21,482 nucleotides of DNA from Deltaproteobacteria bacterium UBA4427 (GTDB lineage Bacteria; Myxococcota_A; UBA9160; UBA4427), in contig DGPZ01000095.1 in assembly GCA_002390675.1 (NCBI GenBank), forward strand, positions 1-21,482. The letters are read 5' to 3'. Every line of letters starts with the position of its first letter. Within the stretch, counting starts at the first letter, position 1. Under the pieces are notes generated by a model. That model had not been told where the DNA came from. It saw nothing but the letters and a program-made list of their open reading frames with translations, and made no database searches. The position numbers were made by a program, and so were the translations under genes. Shown here in pieces: positions 1-6,788 of the stretch.

Positions 1-2
1 GA

Positions 3-1193
3 ATGGGCAAAGCAAAATTCGAGCGTAATAAGCCTCACGTGAACGTGGGCACGATTGGTCACGTCGATCACGGTAAGACGACGCTGACCGCAGCCATCAC
101 CTCTCGTCAGGCGCATAAGGGCCTTGCTGAGAAGATGGACTTCGCGAACATCGATAAGGCTCCGGAAGAGCGTGAGCGCGGCATTACGATCGCGACTGCT
201 CATGTTGAGTACGAGTCGGAAGGTCGCCACTACGCGCACGTGGATTGCCCCGGTCATGCTGACTACGTGAAGAACATGATCACGGGTGCTGCGCAGATGG
301 ATGGCGCCATTCTGGTCGTGTCAGCTGCTGATGGTCCGATGCCTCAGACTCGCGAGCACGTCCTTCTGGCTCGGCAGGTGAACGTTCCGCATATCGTGGT
401 GTTCATGAACAAGACCGACCAGGTCGACGACGAAGAGTTGATCGAGCTTGTCGAGATGGAAATTCGAGAATTGCTCTCGAGCTACGACTTCCCGGGTGAT
501 GATATTCCGATCATCAAGGGTTCCGCGCTGGCCGCTGGCGAAGACTCGTCGAACGATGCTGACAACAAGTGCATCGATGAACTGATGGACGCGCTGGACG
601 CACATATTCCTGAGCCGGAACGAGAGATCGACAAAGACTTCCTGATGCCGATGGAAGATGTCTTCTCGATCACGGGTCGTGGCACTGTTGTGACGGGTCG
701 TATCGAGGCAGGCACGATTCATCCTCAGGACGAAGTTGAAATCGTTGGCATCCGCGACACGACGAAGACGACGATCACGGGCGTCGAAATGTTCCGGAAG
801 CTTCTTGACGAAGGTCGCGCCGGCGACAACGTGGGATGTCTTCTTCGTGGCACGGGGAAGGATGATGTCGAGCGCGGTCAGGTTCTGGCGAAGCCGGGAT
901 CGATCACGCCTCACACGAAGTTCCGTGCTCAGGCATATATCCTTACGAAGGACGAAGGCGGTCGACATACGCCGTTCTTCAACGGTTATCGACCTCAGTT
1001 CTACTTCCGTACTACGGATGTGACTGGGGTGGCGAACCTTCCCGACGGCACCGAAATGGTGATGCCCGGTGATAACGTCGAAATGACGGTAGAGCTGATC
1101 ACGCCAATCGCGATGGACAAGGAACTTCGGTTCGCCATCCGCGAAGGTGGACGAACGGTGGGTTCAGGCGTTGTAGCCGAAGTGATCGAATAA
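3..1193 (+). CDS. tuf: Elongation factor Tu
   Basis: EF-Tu is the GTPase that delivers aminoacyl-tRNA to the ribosomal A site. The 396-residue product matches the family along its whole length (E. coli about 394). Domain 1 has the P-loop GHVDHGKT (19-26), the switch I end RGIT (59-62), DCPGH (81-85) and a G4 motif NKTD (136-139), where E. coli has NKCD. Domain 2 has the SITGRGTVVTGR block and domain 3 has GGRHTPFF plus the YRPQFYFRTTDVTG block. The ATG lies at base 3, so its ribosome binding site is outside the window. Its place directly before rpsJ is the usual end of the str operon (rpsL-rpsG-fusA-tuf), so those genes are expected just to the left. Nothing suggests truncation; the identification is essentially certain. 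Confidence 0.98.
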   Translation: MGKAKFERNKPHVNVGTIGHVDHGKTTLTAAITSRQAHKGLAEKMDFANIDKAPEERERGITIATAHVEYESEGRHYAHVDCPGHADYVKNMITGAAQMDGAILVVSAADGPMPQTREHVLLARQVNVPHIVVFMNKTDQVDDEELIELVEMEIRELLSSYDFPGDDIPIIKGSALAAGEDSSNDADNKCIDELMDALDAHIPEPEREIDKDFLMPMEDVFSITGRGTVVTGRIEAGTIHPQDEVEIVGIRDTTKTTITGVEMFRKLLDEGRAGDNVGCLLRGTGKDDVERGQVLAKPGSITPHTKFRAQAYILTKDEGGRHTPFFNGYRPQFYFRTTDVTGVANLPDGTEMVMPGDNVEMTVELITPIAMDKELRFAIREGGRTVGSGVVAEVIE

Positions 1194-1312
1194 CATTTTA
1201 TGGGATCCGGAGCTTCGCTCCGGAACCCTGGCGCTGAAGGCTCCTCTCCTTTTAGGAACGGGAGCCGGATGACCGACACTCCCGGCCCGTAGGGCCAGCT
1301 CGGAGCAAACCC
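1194..1312 (+). promoter_or_regulatory. S10 leader with three hairpins
   Basis: This 119-nt spacer between tuf and rpsJ holds three separate stem-loops. The first is 1202-1228, with stem TCCGGAG/CTCCGGA extended by GGG/CCC across one A-A mismatch. The second is 1239-1266, with outer GGCTCC/GGAGCC and inner TCCT-TTT-AGGA. The third is 1284-1296, GGCCC-GTA-GGGCC. None is followed by a T tract, so they are not simple terminators. The rpsJ Shine-Dalgarno GGAG (1302-1305) lies 7 nt before the ATG, just after hairpin 3. In E. coli the S10 leader is where L4 represses its own operon. A similar role here is inference from position only. Confidence 0.55.
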
Positions 1313-1630
1313 ATGGCAGACGCCACGGCAACGAAAATTCGGATTCGGATGAAGGCCTACGACTATAAGCTGCTCGATCAGAGCGCTGGTGAGATCGTAG
1401 ATACGGCCGTGCGAACGGGAGCCCGCGTCGCGGGTCCGATCCCGCTTCCGACTAACAAAAACAAGTGGACTGTTCTCAAGGGCCCGCACATCGACAAGAA
1501 GTCACGCGAGCAGTTTGAGCTTCGAACTCACAAGCGCCTGATCGATATTCTCGATCCGACGCCTCAGACTGTCGACGCGCTGATGAAGCTTGAGCTTGCA
1601 GCGGGCGTAGACGTGGAGATCAAGCTTTAG
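1313..1630 (+). CDS. rpsJ: 30S ribosomal protein S10
   Basis: S10 is a small-subunit head protein (NusE) that also works in transcription antitermination with NusB. The 105-residue product has the family core from IRIRMKAYDYKLLDQSAGEIV through PLPTNKNKWTVLKGPHIDKKSREQFELRTHKRLIDI, and ends in the expected beta strand VDVEIKL. Length is normal (about 103). The start is chosen by GGAG at 1302-1305. It is the first gene of the S10 operon. The next gene is rplD only 2 nt downstream, where rplC would be expected in almost all bacteria. Confidence 0.98.
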   Translation: MADATATKIRIRMKAYDYKLLDQSAGEIVDTAVRTGARVAGPIPLPTNKNKWTVLKGPHIDKKSREQFELRTHKRLIDILDPTPQTVDALMKLELAAGVDVEIKL

Positions 1631-1632
1631 TC

Positions 1633-2292
1633 ATGGCCACGATCGACGTCGTCAATCTAGATAATGAGAAGGCCGGATCGATGGATCTGTCTTCGGCAGT
1701 ATTTGAGACTGAGGTGAAGCCTCATCTCTTCCACGCCGAGGTCCGGCGCCAGCTTGCAGAGCGGCGCTCCGGTACTCACAGCACCAAGAACCGGGCGCTC
1801 GTCTCGGGTGGTGGTGCAAAACCTTATAACCAGAAGGGCACCGGTCGCGCACGTCAAGGCACGACCCGGGCTCCGCAGTTCCAGGGTGGTGGTGTCGTTT
1901 TCGGCCCAGTGCCGCGCGGTTACTCGCACAAACTTCCGAAGAAGGTTCGAGCTGCAGCGCTCAAGTCCGCACTCAGTCAGCGCGTTCAAGATTCGGCGAT
2001 CACGATCGTTGATGAGTTGTCCGTAGACGGATTCAAGACCAAGCGAATCGTTGAGATTCTGACAACGTTAGGTCTGGCCGAAGGCACGACACTGATCGTG
2101 ATTGAGGAAGCCAACTCGACGGTCGAAGCGTCGGCTCGGAATCTGCCCGGCGTGAGCGTCGTTCGGACCGAAGGCGTTAACGTCTACGACCTGCTTCGCC
2201 ATAAGAATGTGCTGATGACGAAGTCGGCCATCGAAAAGCTTCAGGCTCGTCTCGAGGGACAGGCTAAGGGCAAGGAAGGGGCGTCGGAATAA
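1633..2292 (+). CDS. rplD: 50S ribosomal protein L4
   Basis: L4 is a large-subunit protein whose extended loop lines the exit tunnel; in E. coli it also represses the S10 operon. The 219-residue protein has the family landmarks: a basic RRSGTHSTKNRALVSGGG segment, KPYNQKGTGRARQG, and GGGVVFGPVPRGYSHKLPKKVR in the tunnel loop (about residues 60-105). A C-terminal Rossmann-like half ends in VNVYDLLRHKNVLMTKSAIEKL. It starts 2 nt after the rpsJ stop. The purine-rich GTGGAG inside the end of rpsJ lies about 14 nt upstream, rather far for a strong ribosome binding site, so it may depend on coupling to rpsJ. The absence of rplC just upstream is discussed in the findings. Confidence 0.98.
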   Translation: MATIDVVNLDNEKAGSMDLSSAVFETEVKPHLFHAEVRRQLAERRSGTHSTKNRALVSGGGAKPYNQKGTGRARQGTTRAPQFQGGGVVFGPVPRGYSHKLPKKVRAAALKSALSQRVQDSAITIVDELSVDGFKTKRIVEILTTLGLAEGTTLIVIEEANSTVEASARNLPGVSVVRTEGVNVYDLLRHKNVLMTKSAIEKLQARLEGQAKGKEGASE

Positions 2293-2579
2293 TGAATATG
2301 CACGACGTGATTCAGCAGCCGATCGTGACAGAGAAGAGCGCGATCGCACGCGAAGAGGCGAACATCGCGACCTTCCGCGTCAATCCGGATGCCACTAAGC
2401 ATGAGATTCAGCGTGCTGTCGAAGCGCTCTTCGAAGTGAAGGTGAGTCGAGTACGAACCATGAACCAGCCTGGGAAGACGAAGCGGGTTGGAAAGAAAAT
2501 CGGCCGAAAGCCGAGCTGGAAGAAAGCGATCGTCGTCTTGGCCGAAGGCCATACGATCGAATACTTCGAGGGAGTTTGA
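2292..2579 (+). CDS. rplW: 50S ribosomal protein L23
   Basis: L23 sits at the tunnel exit and docks trigger factor and SRP. The 95-residue product begins MNMHDVIQQPIVTEKS, with the typical 'PIVTEKS' opening. It continues through TFRVNPDATKHEIQRAVEALFEVKV and the basic loop KTKRVGKKIGRKPSWKKAIVVL. The start ATG at 2292 overlaps the last base of the rplD TAA (TAATG), so translation is coupled. A second ATG at codon 3 is an alternative start. Length is normal for the family. Confidence 0.97.
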   Translation: MNMHDVIQQPIVTEKSAIAREEANIATFRVNPDATKHEIQRAVEALFEVKVSRVRTMNQPGKTKRVGKKIGRKPSWKKAIVVLAEGHTIEYFEGV

Positions 2580-2582
2580 TCC

Positions 2583-3413
2583 ATGCCGGTCAAGGTTTAT
2601 AAGCCCACATCTCCGGGCCGCCGCAACATGAGCGTCTCGGACTTCGCCGAAATCACTCGCAGCAAGCCCGAGCGCTCGCTGACGAAGGGTCTCGTCAAGA
2701 AGTCCGGTGGACGTAACTCGAATGGTCGCATCACTGCGTATCATCGAGGCGGTGGTCATCGACGACGATTCCGCGTAATCGATTTCCGTCGCAACAAGGT
2801 TGAGGTGCCCGCCAAGGTTGCCGCAATCGAGTACGATCCGAATCGATCCGCGAACATCGCGCTGCTCCACTACGTGGACGGCGAAAAGCGATATATCCTA
2901 TCGCCTGGTGGTCTCAAGGTAGGTGACACGGTTGTGTCGTCGGCCGAAGCTGAGATTAATCCTGGCAATGCGCTGCCGCTGTCGCGAATACCGCTCGGTA
3001 CTACGGTTCACGCGATCGAGATGAAGCCCGGCAAGGGTGCTCAGATGGTTCGCTCGGCAGGCACGAGCGCTCAGATCATGGCGCGCGAAGGTAAGATGGC
3101 CACGCTTCGGCTTCCCAGTGGTGAGATGCGGATGGTTCACATCGACTGCATGGCTACCGTCGGCGAGGTTGGTAACAGCGAGCACGAAAATCAGCGCATC
3201 GGCAAAGCGGGGCGATCCCGCTGGCTCGGTAAGCGGTCAAACGTGCGTGGTGTCGCGATGAACCCAGTCGACCATCCCATGGGTGGTGGCGAAGGTCGAT
3301 CATCAGGTGGTCGCCATCCTTGTACACCTTGGGGCAAGCCCACCAAGGGTGCGAAGACGCGCAATAATAAGCAGTCGGACAAGTACATCGTCAAGCGACG
3401 AGGGAAGAAGTAG
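2583..3413 (+). CDS. rplB: 50S ribosomal protein L2
   Basis: L2 is a core large-subunit protein near the peptidyl transferase centre, needed for subunit joining. The 276-residue protein shows the OB-type N-terminal half (GRNSNGRITAYHRGGGHRRRFRVIDF, about 43-68), the SH3-like centre, and the C-terminal RNA-binding segment NPVDHPMGGGEGR (227-239) followed by GGRHPCTPWG. The His after Asp230 is retained, which corresponds by alignment from memory to the functionally important His229 of E. coli. The next His of the common 'DHPHGG' is Met233. GGGAG before the ATG supports the start. It lies 3 nt after rplW. Confidence 0.98.
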   Translation: MPVKVYKPTSPGRRNMSVSDFAEITRSKPERSLTKGLVKKSGGRNSNGRITAYHRGGGHRRRFRVIDFRRNKVEVPAKVAAIEYDPNRSANIALLHYVDGEKRYILSPGGLKVGDTVVSSAEAEINPGNALPLSRIPLGTTVHAIEMKPGKGAQMVRSAGTSAQIMAREGKMATLRLPSGEMRMVHIDCMATVGEVGNSEHENQRIGKAGRSRWLGKRSNVRGVAMNPVDHPMGGGEGRSSGGRHPCTPWGKPTKGAKTRNNKQSDKYIVKRRGKK

Positions 3414-3427
3414 GTAGGTAGAGAGAA

Positions 3428-3703
3428 ATGGCACGTTCACTTCGCAAAGGCCCCTACATCGATCCCAGCCTCCAGCGCAAGGTCGACAAGCTCACCGCCG
3501 GTGGCGGCAAGAGTGTGATCAAGACCTGGTCGCGACGATCGATGATTTCGCCGGAATTCGTGGGACTCACGTTCCATGTTCATAACGGCAAGCTCTTCAT
3601 GCCGGTCTTCGTGACCGAGAACATGGTCGGACATCGACTCGGTGAATTTGCGCCGACCCGAAAGTTCACCGGCCATGCCAGTGATAAGAAGGTGAAGCGC
3701 TGA
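3428..3703 (+). CDS. rpsS: 30S ribosomal protein S19
   Basis: S19 is a small-subunit head protein at the A-site bridge, working with S13. The 91-residue product begins MARSLRKGPYIDPSLQRKV. It carries IKTWSRRSMISPEFVGLTFHVHNGK and the C-terminal VGHRLGEFAPTRKFTGHASDKK, all characteristic. Upstream GGTAGAGAG (about 3417-3425) serves as the ribosome binding site. Its TGA shares one base with the ATG of rplV. Length is typical. Confidence 0.98.
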   Translation: MARSLRKGPYIDPSLQRKVDKLTAGGGKSVIKTWSRRSMISPEFVGLTFHVHNGKLFMPVFVTENMVGHRLGEFAPTRKFTGHASDKKVKR

Positions 3704-4068
3704 TGAGTGAGACAGCGACGACCGAGGTGAAAGCCTCGCTCATGAACTACCGAGTCAGCGCCCAGAAAGCGCGCCTCGTTGTGAATCAGATTCGCGGCAA
3801 GGGCGTGGAAGAAGCGCTGAATCTGCTTTCGCTTTCGCCCAAGCGCGTATCAGCTCCGATTGAAAAGTTGATTCGTTCTGCGGTTGCGAATGCAGAGCAA
3901 AAGAACGAAAACCAACGCGCCGGGATTGAAATTGATAATCTCGTCGTGTCGACGATCTTCGTGGACGAAGGTCCGAGCATGTGGCGCATCCGCCCGCGTG
4001 CTCAGGGCCGAGCCGCTTGGATCCAGAAGCGAACCGCCAGCATCAACGTAGTGCTGTCCGAAAGGTAA
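3703..4068 (+). CDS. rplV: 50S ribosomal protein L22
   Basis: L22 contacts all 23S rRNA domains; its long beta-hairpin lines the exit tunnel and influences macrolide sensitivity. The 121-residue product has the opening ASLMNYRVSAQKARLVVNQIRGK, the central VANAEQKNENQ segment and the hairpin region RIRPRAQGRAAWIQKRTASINVVLSE. The hairpin tip AWIQ is a little different from the usual acidic/basic 'DRI' type but of normal length. Its ATG overlaps the rpsS TGA (TGATG), indicating coupling. It sits in the canonical position between rpsS and rpsC. Confidence 0.97.
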   Translation: MSETATTEVKASLMNYRVSAQKARLVVNQIRGKGVEEALNLLSLSPKRVSAPIEKLIRSAVANAEQKNENQRAGIEIDNLVVSTIFVDEGPSMWRIRPRAQGRAAWIQKRTASINVVLSER

Positions 4069-4076
4069 TCCGACAC

Positions 4077-4757
4077 ATGGGTCAAAAAGTCCATCCATAC
4101 GGCTTCCGGATCGGCACCCTTTACGGGTGGCAGTCCAATTGGTTCGCCGAGAAGAACTACGCCGCGCAGCTGCATGAAGACGTGAAGATTCGCGCTTTCA
4201 TCAAGAAGAAGCTGTATCACGCGGGGATCTCGAAGGTCGTCATCGAGCGCACCGGCGAGAAGATTGTGATCAATATCCACACCGCACGCCCCGGTATCCT
4301 GATCGGCAAGCGTGGGGCTGAGGTCGACGTGCTTCGTAAGGAGCTCAAGTCGTACACCGCGTGTGATGTCTTCATCAACATCAAAGAGATCCGAAAAGCG
4401 GAACTCGACGCACAGTTGGTCGCTGAGAACATCGCGACACAGCTCGAACGACGAGTCGCTTTCCGACGTGCCATGAAGAAGGCGATGATCGCGACGATGA
4501 AGTTCGGTGCCGAGGGCATCCGGATCCAATGCTCGGGCCGCCTCGGTGGCGCTGAGATGGGACGTCGGGAGTGGTACCGCGACGGTCGAGTGCCGCTGCA
4601 TACGCTGCGTGCCGAAATCGAATACGGCTTTGCCGAAGCGCGCACGACCTACGGCGTGGTCGGCGTGAAGTGCTGGATCTTTAAGGGCGAGGTTGGTGAC
4701 CGCGAACTCAAGCGCGGCCCGCTTTCCCAGGACCACCGTTCCGAGGCTCCTAGGTAG
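4077..4757 (+). CDS. rpsC: 30S ribosomal protein S3
   Basis: S3 forms the mRNA entry helicase site with S4 and S5. I place the start at 4077, giving 226 residues beginning MGQKVHPYGFRIG. A longer in-frame reading from 3981 would overlap rplV and add non-conserved residues. The N-terminal KH domain has its GXXG loop as GKRG (77-80). The C-terminal domain has the signature RIQCSGRLGGAEMGRREWYRDGRVPLHTLRAEIEYG split over residues 141-180. It lies 8 nt after rplV. Length is normal. Confidence 0.97.
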   Translation: MGQKVHPYGFRIGTLYGWQSNWFAEKNYAAQLHEDVKIRAFIKKKLYHAGISKVVIERTGEKIVINIHTARPGILIGKRGAEVDVLRKELKSYTACDVFINIKEIRKAELDAQLVAENIATQLERRVAFRRAMKKAMIATMKFGAEGIRIQCSGRLGGAEMGRREWYRDGRVPLHTLRAEIEYGFAEARTTYGVVGVKCWIFKGEVGDRELKRGPLSQDHRSEAPR

Positions 4758-4830
4758 CTGCAGTCATTACATGACAGCGAGAGCGGAAGCTCAACCTCAG
4801 GAATCATTTACGAACGAAGAGAGATAGAAA
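4758..4830 (+). promoter_or_regulatory. rpsC-rplP spacer with small hairpin
   Basis: These 73 nt contain a short perfect stem-loop GTCAT-TAC-ATGAC (4763-4775). A purine-rich stretch GAAGAGAGA before 4831 serves as the rplP ribosome binding site. There is no T tract or convincing promoter. In most bacteria rpsC and rplP abut, so this gap is slightly larger than expected. Any regulatory meaning is a guess. Confidence 0.3.
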
Positions 4831-5241
4831 ATGCTTCAACCGAAGAAAGTCAAGCATCGCAAGATGTTTAAGGGCCGCATCCGCGGAGCTGCGTTGCGTG
4901 GAAACACGCTCGCATTCGGCGCCTACGGCCTACAAGCGATGACTTCTGGATACATCACGGCACGTCAGATCGAAGCCGCTCGTATCGCTATGACCCGCCA
5001 TGTTAAGCGTGGTGGTAAGGTTTGGATCCGAGTCTTCCCTGACAAGCCGGTCACGAAGAAGCCTGCCGAAACTCGAATGGGTAAAGGTAAGGGGAATCCG
5101 GAAGGCTGGGTCGCCCCGGTCAAGCGAGGACGCGTGCTCTACGAAATGGAAGGCGTCGACTCGACAATCGCCAGAGAAGCACTTCGACTGGCGGCCCATA
5201 AGCTGCCGATTCGCACGCGCTTCGTGCAACGGGAGGGCTGA
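4831..5241 (+). CDS. rplP: 50S ribosomal protein L16
   Basis: L16 helps shape the A-site tRNA binding corridor. The 136-residue product has the classical basic N-terminus MLQPKKVKHRKMFKGRIRG, GGKVWIRVFPDKPVTKKPAETRMGKGKGNPEGWVAPV (61-97), and REALRLAAHKLPIRTRFV at the C-terminus. Arg82 corresponds to E. coli Arg81, which some bacteria hydroxylate with the YcfD oxygenase. Length matches the family. It is followed 4 nt later by rpmC. Confidence 0.98.
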   Translation: MLQPKKVKHRKMFKGRIRGAALRGNTLAFGAYGLQAMTSGYITARQIEAARIAMTRHVKRGGKVWIRVFPDKPVTKKPAETRMGKGKGNPEGWVAPVKRGRVLYEMEGVDSTIAREALRLAAHKLPIRTRFVQREG

Positions 5242-5245
5242 TCAA

Positions 5246-5467
5246 ATGAACGCAACTGAACTGCGATCACTCTCCGAAAACGAACTCGAGCAGAAGGGGC
5301 GTGAGCTCCGGGACGAGCTCTTCAACGCGCGCATTCGTCGCTCAACAGAGCAGCTCGAGAATACGTCGTTGTTAGGCCAGCTCAAAAAAGACATCGCCCG
5401 CGTGGAAACCCTCCTCACCGAGAAGCGCACCGCGGTATCAGTATCCGCACCGGAATCGGGAGCATAA
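5246..5467 (+). CDS. rpmC: 50S ribosomal protein L29
   Basis: L29 is a small helical-hairpin protein at the tunnel exit next to L23. The start ATG at 5246 gives 73 residues beginning MNATELRSLSENELEQKGRELRDELFNARI. This is followed by QLKKDIARVETLLTEK, the usual two-helix pattern; the last ten residues (SVSAPESGA) are a non-conserved tail. The open frame runs back into rplP, but the conserved start and GGGAGG (5231-5236) about 9 nt upstream fix the beginning here. Confidence 0.95.
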   Translation: MNATELRSLSENELEQKGRELRDELFNARIRRSTEQLENTSLLGQLKKDIARVETLLTEKRTAVSVSAPESGA

Positions 5468-5470
5468 AGA

Positions 5471-5734
5471 GTGAGCGAACGAGGAAGTAGACGAACCCTG
5501 ATTGGGACCGTGGTCAGTAACAAGATGGACAAGACCGTTGTGGTCCGTGTCGAACGTCTTGTACAGGACCAACGGTATAAGAAGTACATCCGCCGCTACT
5601 CGCGGTTCATGGCTCATGACGAGTCGAACGAATGCACGGAAGGTGACCAGGTGCAAATTATTGAGCACCGACCGCTCTCCAAGCGCAAGCGTTGGAAAGT
5701 CCAAGAGACGCTCGAAAAGGCAACCACAGTCTGA
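5471..5734 (+). CDS. rpsQ: 30S ribosomal protein S17
   Basis: S17 is an OB-fold primary-binding protein of the small subunit. The 87-residue product has RTLIGTVVSNKMDKTVVVRVERLVQDQRYKKYIRRYSRFMAHDESNECTEGD split into recognisable family blocks, then IIEHRPLSKRKRWKV. The start is GTG with GGGAG (5458-5462) 8 nt upstream. It is the last gene of the S10 block; its stop codon is followed by a hairpin and an 86-nt spacer before rplN. Confidence 0.97.
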   Translation: MSERGSRRTLIGTVVSNKMDKTVVVRVERLVQDQRYKKYIRRYSRFMAHDESNECTEGDQVQIIEHRPLSKRKRWKVQETLEKATTV

Positions 5735-5756
5735 TTCCCGATTGGGAACACAGACT
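5728..5756 (+). promoter_or_regulatory. Nested hairpin at the S10/spc junction
   Basis: A nested stem-loop spans the end of rpsQ and its stop codon. The outer stem is AGTCTG (5728-5733) with CAGACT (5751-5756). The inner stem is TTCCC-GATT-GGGAA (5735-5748). No T run follows, so it does not qualify as an intrinsic terminator. It could slow or protect transcripts at the S10-to-spc boundary. The remaining spacer to rplN (5757-5820) ends in AAAGGA, the rplN ribosome binding site; I see no convincing promoter. Confidence 0.45.
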
Positions 5757-5820
5757 TCAGGTTGAACCGGCGAGTTGAGTTCGCGTGGCGTAAATAGGCC
5801 CGCGAGCAAAGGAACAAAAA

Positions 5821-6189
5821 ATGATTCAAGCAGAATCCACCCTAACGGTGGCTGATAACTCGGGTGCGCGGAAGGTTAAGTGCATTCGGGTGCTTGGTGG
5901 CTCTCGGCGGCGCTTCGCGTCTGTCGGCGACGTGATCGTCGTTGCCATCAAGGAAGCAATTCCGAATGCACGCGTGAAGAAGGGCGAGGTCCGCCGCGCG
6001 GTCATCGTCCGCACGAAGAAGGCGATTTCGCGACCGGATGGTACGCACATCCTCTTCGACGAGAACGCGGCCGTTCTGATCAGCAAGGAAAAGGAAGTCG
6101 TTGGAACGCGCATCTTCGGGCCTGTTGCCCGTGAGCTGCGTGGGGCCGGCTTCATGAAGATCGTATCGCTTGCGCCGGAGGTGCTTTAG
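5821..6189 (+). CDS. rplN: 50S ribosomal protein L14
   Basis: L14 forms an intersubunit bridge and is the docking partner of the RsfS silencing factor. The 122-residue product has the typical start MIQAESTLTVADNSGARKVKCIRVLGGS, the central basic segment KEAIPNARVKKGEVRRAVIVRTKK, RPDGTHILFDENAAVLI, and the C-terminal RELRGAGFMKIVSLAPEVL. The GGAGGTG that encodes the final PEV region is also a good Shine-Dalgarno for whatever follows. Here that is rplE, 2 nt after the stop, instead of rplX. Confidence 0.98.
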   Translation: MIQAESTLTVADNSGARKVKCIRVLGGSRRRFASVGDVIVVAIKEAIPNARVKKGEVRRAVIVRTKKAISRPDGTHILFDENAAVLISKEKEVVGTRIFGPVARELRGAGFMKIVSLAPEVL

Positions 6190-6191
6190 CC

Positions 6192-6788
6192 ATGGCTGAT
6201 GAAGCAACGACGAAGGCAGAAATCACTTCCGTACCGCGACTCAAGACGCAGTACGAAGAGACGATTCGGCCGAAGCTCCAAGAGGAATTCAGCTACGGGA
6301 ACGTGATGGAAATTCCTAAGGTCGAGAAGGTTGTTCTCAACATCGGCCTCGGCGAAGCGACGACCAATCCGAAGCTTCTTGAAAAAGCGATGGTTGAGCT
6401 CGGTCAAATCACGGGGCAGAAGCCTGTGATGCGTCGCGCGAAGAAGAGCGTGTCGAACTTCAAGCTTCGCGAGGGCCAGCCGATCGGCTGCAGCGTGACG
6501 CTTCGTGGTTCGATGCAGTGGGAGTTTCTGGACAGATTGCTCACCGTGGCGTTGCCCCGTGTGCGAGATTTCTCTGGCGTGTCGCCTAAGGCCTTTGACG
6601 GTCGCGGGAACTACACGTTCGGAATTCGTGAGCAGACGATCTTCCCCGAAGTGGACTACGACCAAGTCGAAAGAGTGACGGGAATGAATGTCACCGTCGT
6701 CACGTCCGCCAACACTGATGCCGAGGCGAAGTCACTCTTGACTCATCTCGGTGTCCCGTTCCGACAGTCAAAGGGGGATCAATTATGA
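6192..6788 (+). CDS. rplE: 50S ribosomal protein L5
   Basis: L5 binds 5S rRNA and contacts the P-site tRNA. The 198-residue product carries RLKTQYEETIRPKLQEEFSYGNVMEIPKVEKVVLNIGLGEA, then TGQKPVMRRAKKSVSNFKLREGQPIGCSVTLRG, and FSGVSPKAFDGRGNYTFGIREQTIFPEVDYD. It is slightly longer than the usual 179-185, because of about 13 extra residues at the N-terminus (MADEATTKAEITS) and a short C-terminal tail. GGAGGTG (6177-6183) lies 8 nt upstream. The gene follows rplN with no rplX between and overlaps rpsH by 4 nt, with no rpsN between. Confidence 0.98.
   Translation: MADEATTKAEITSVPRLKTQYEETIRPKLQEEFSYGNVMEIPKVEKVVLNIGLGEATTNPKLLEKAMVELGQITGQKPVMRRAKKSVSNFKLREGQPIGCSVTLRGSMQWEFLDRLLTVALPRVRDFSGVSPKAFDGRGNYTFGIREQTIFPEVDYDQVERVTGMNVTVVTSANTDAEAKSLLTHLGVPFRQSKGDQL

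Noticed and set aside
3981..4076. Longer reading of rpsC starting inside rplV
   Set aside because: S3 proteins begin MGQKV, which matches the ATG at 4077. The upstream part is just rplV read in another frame.
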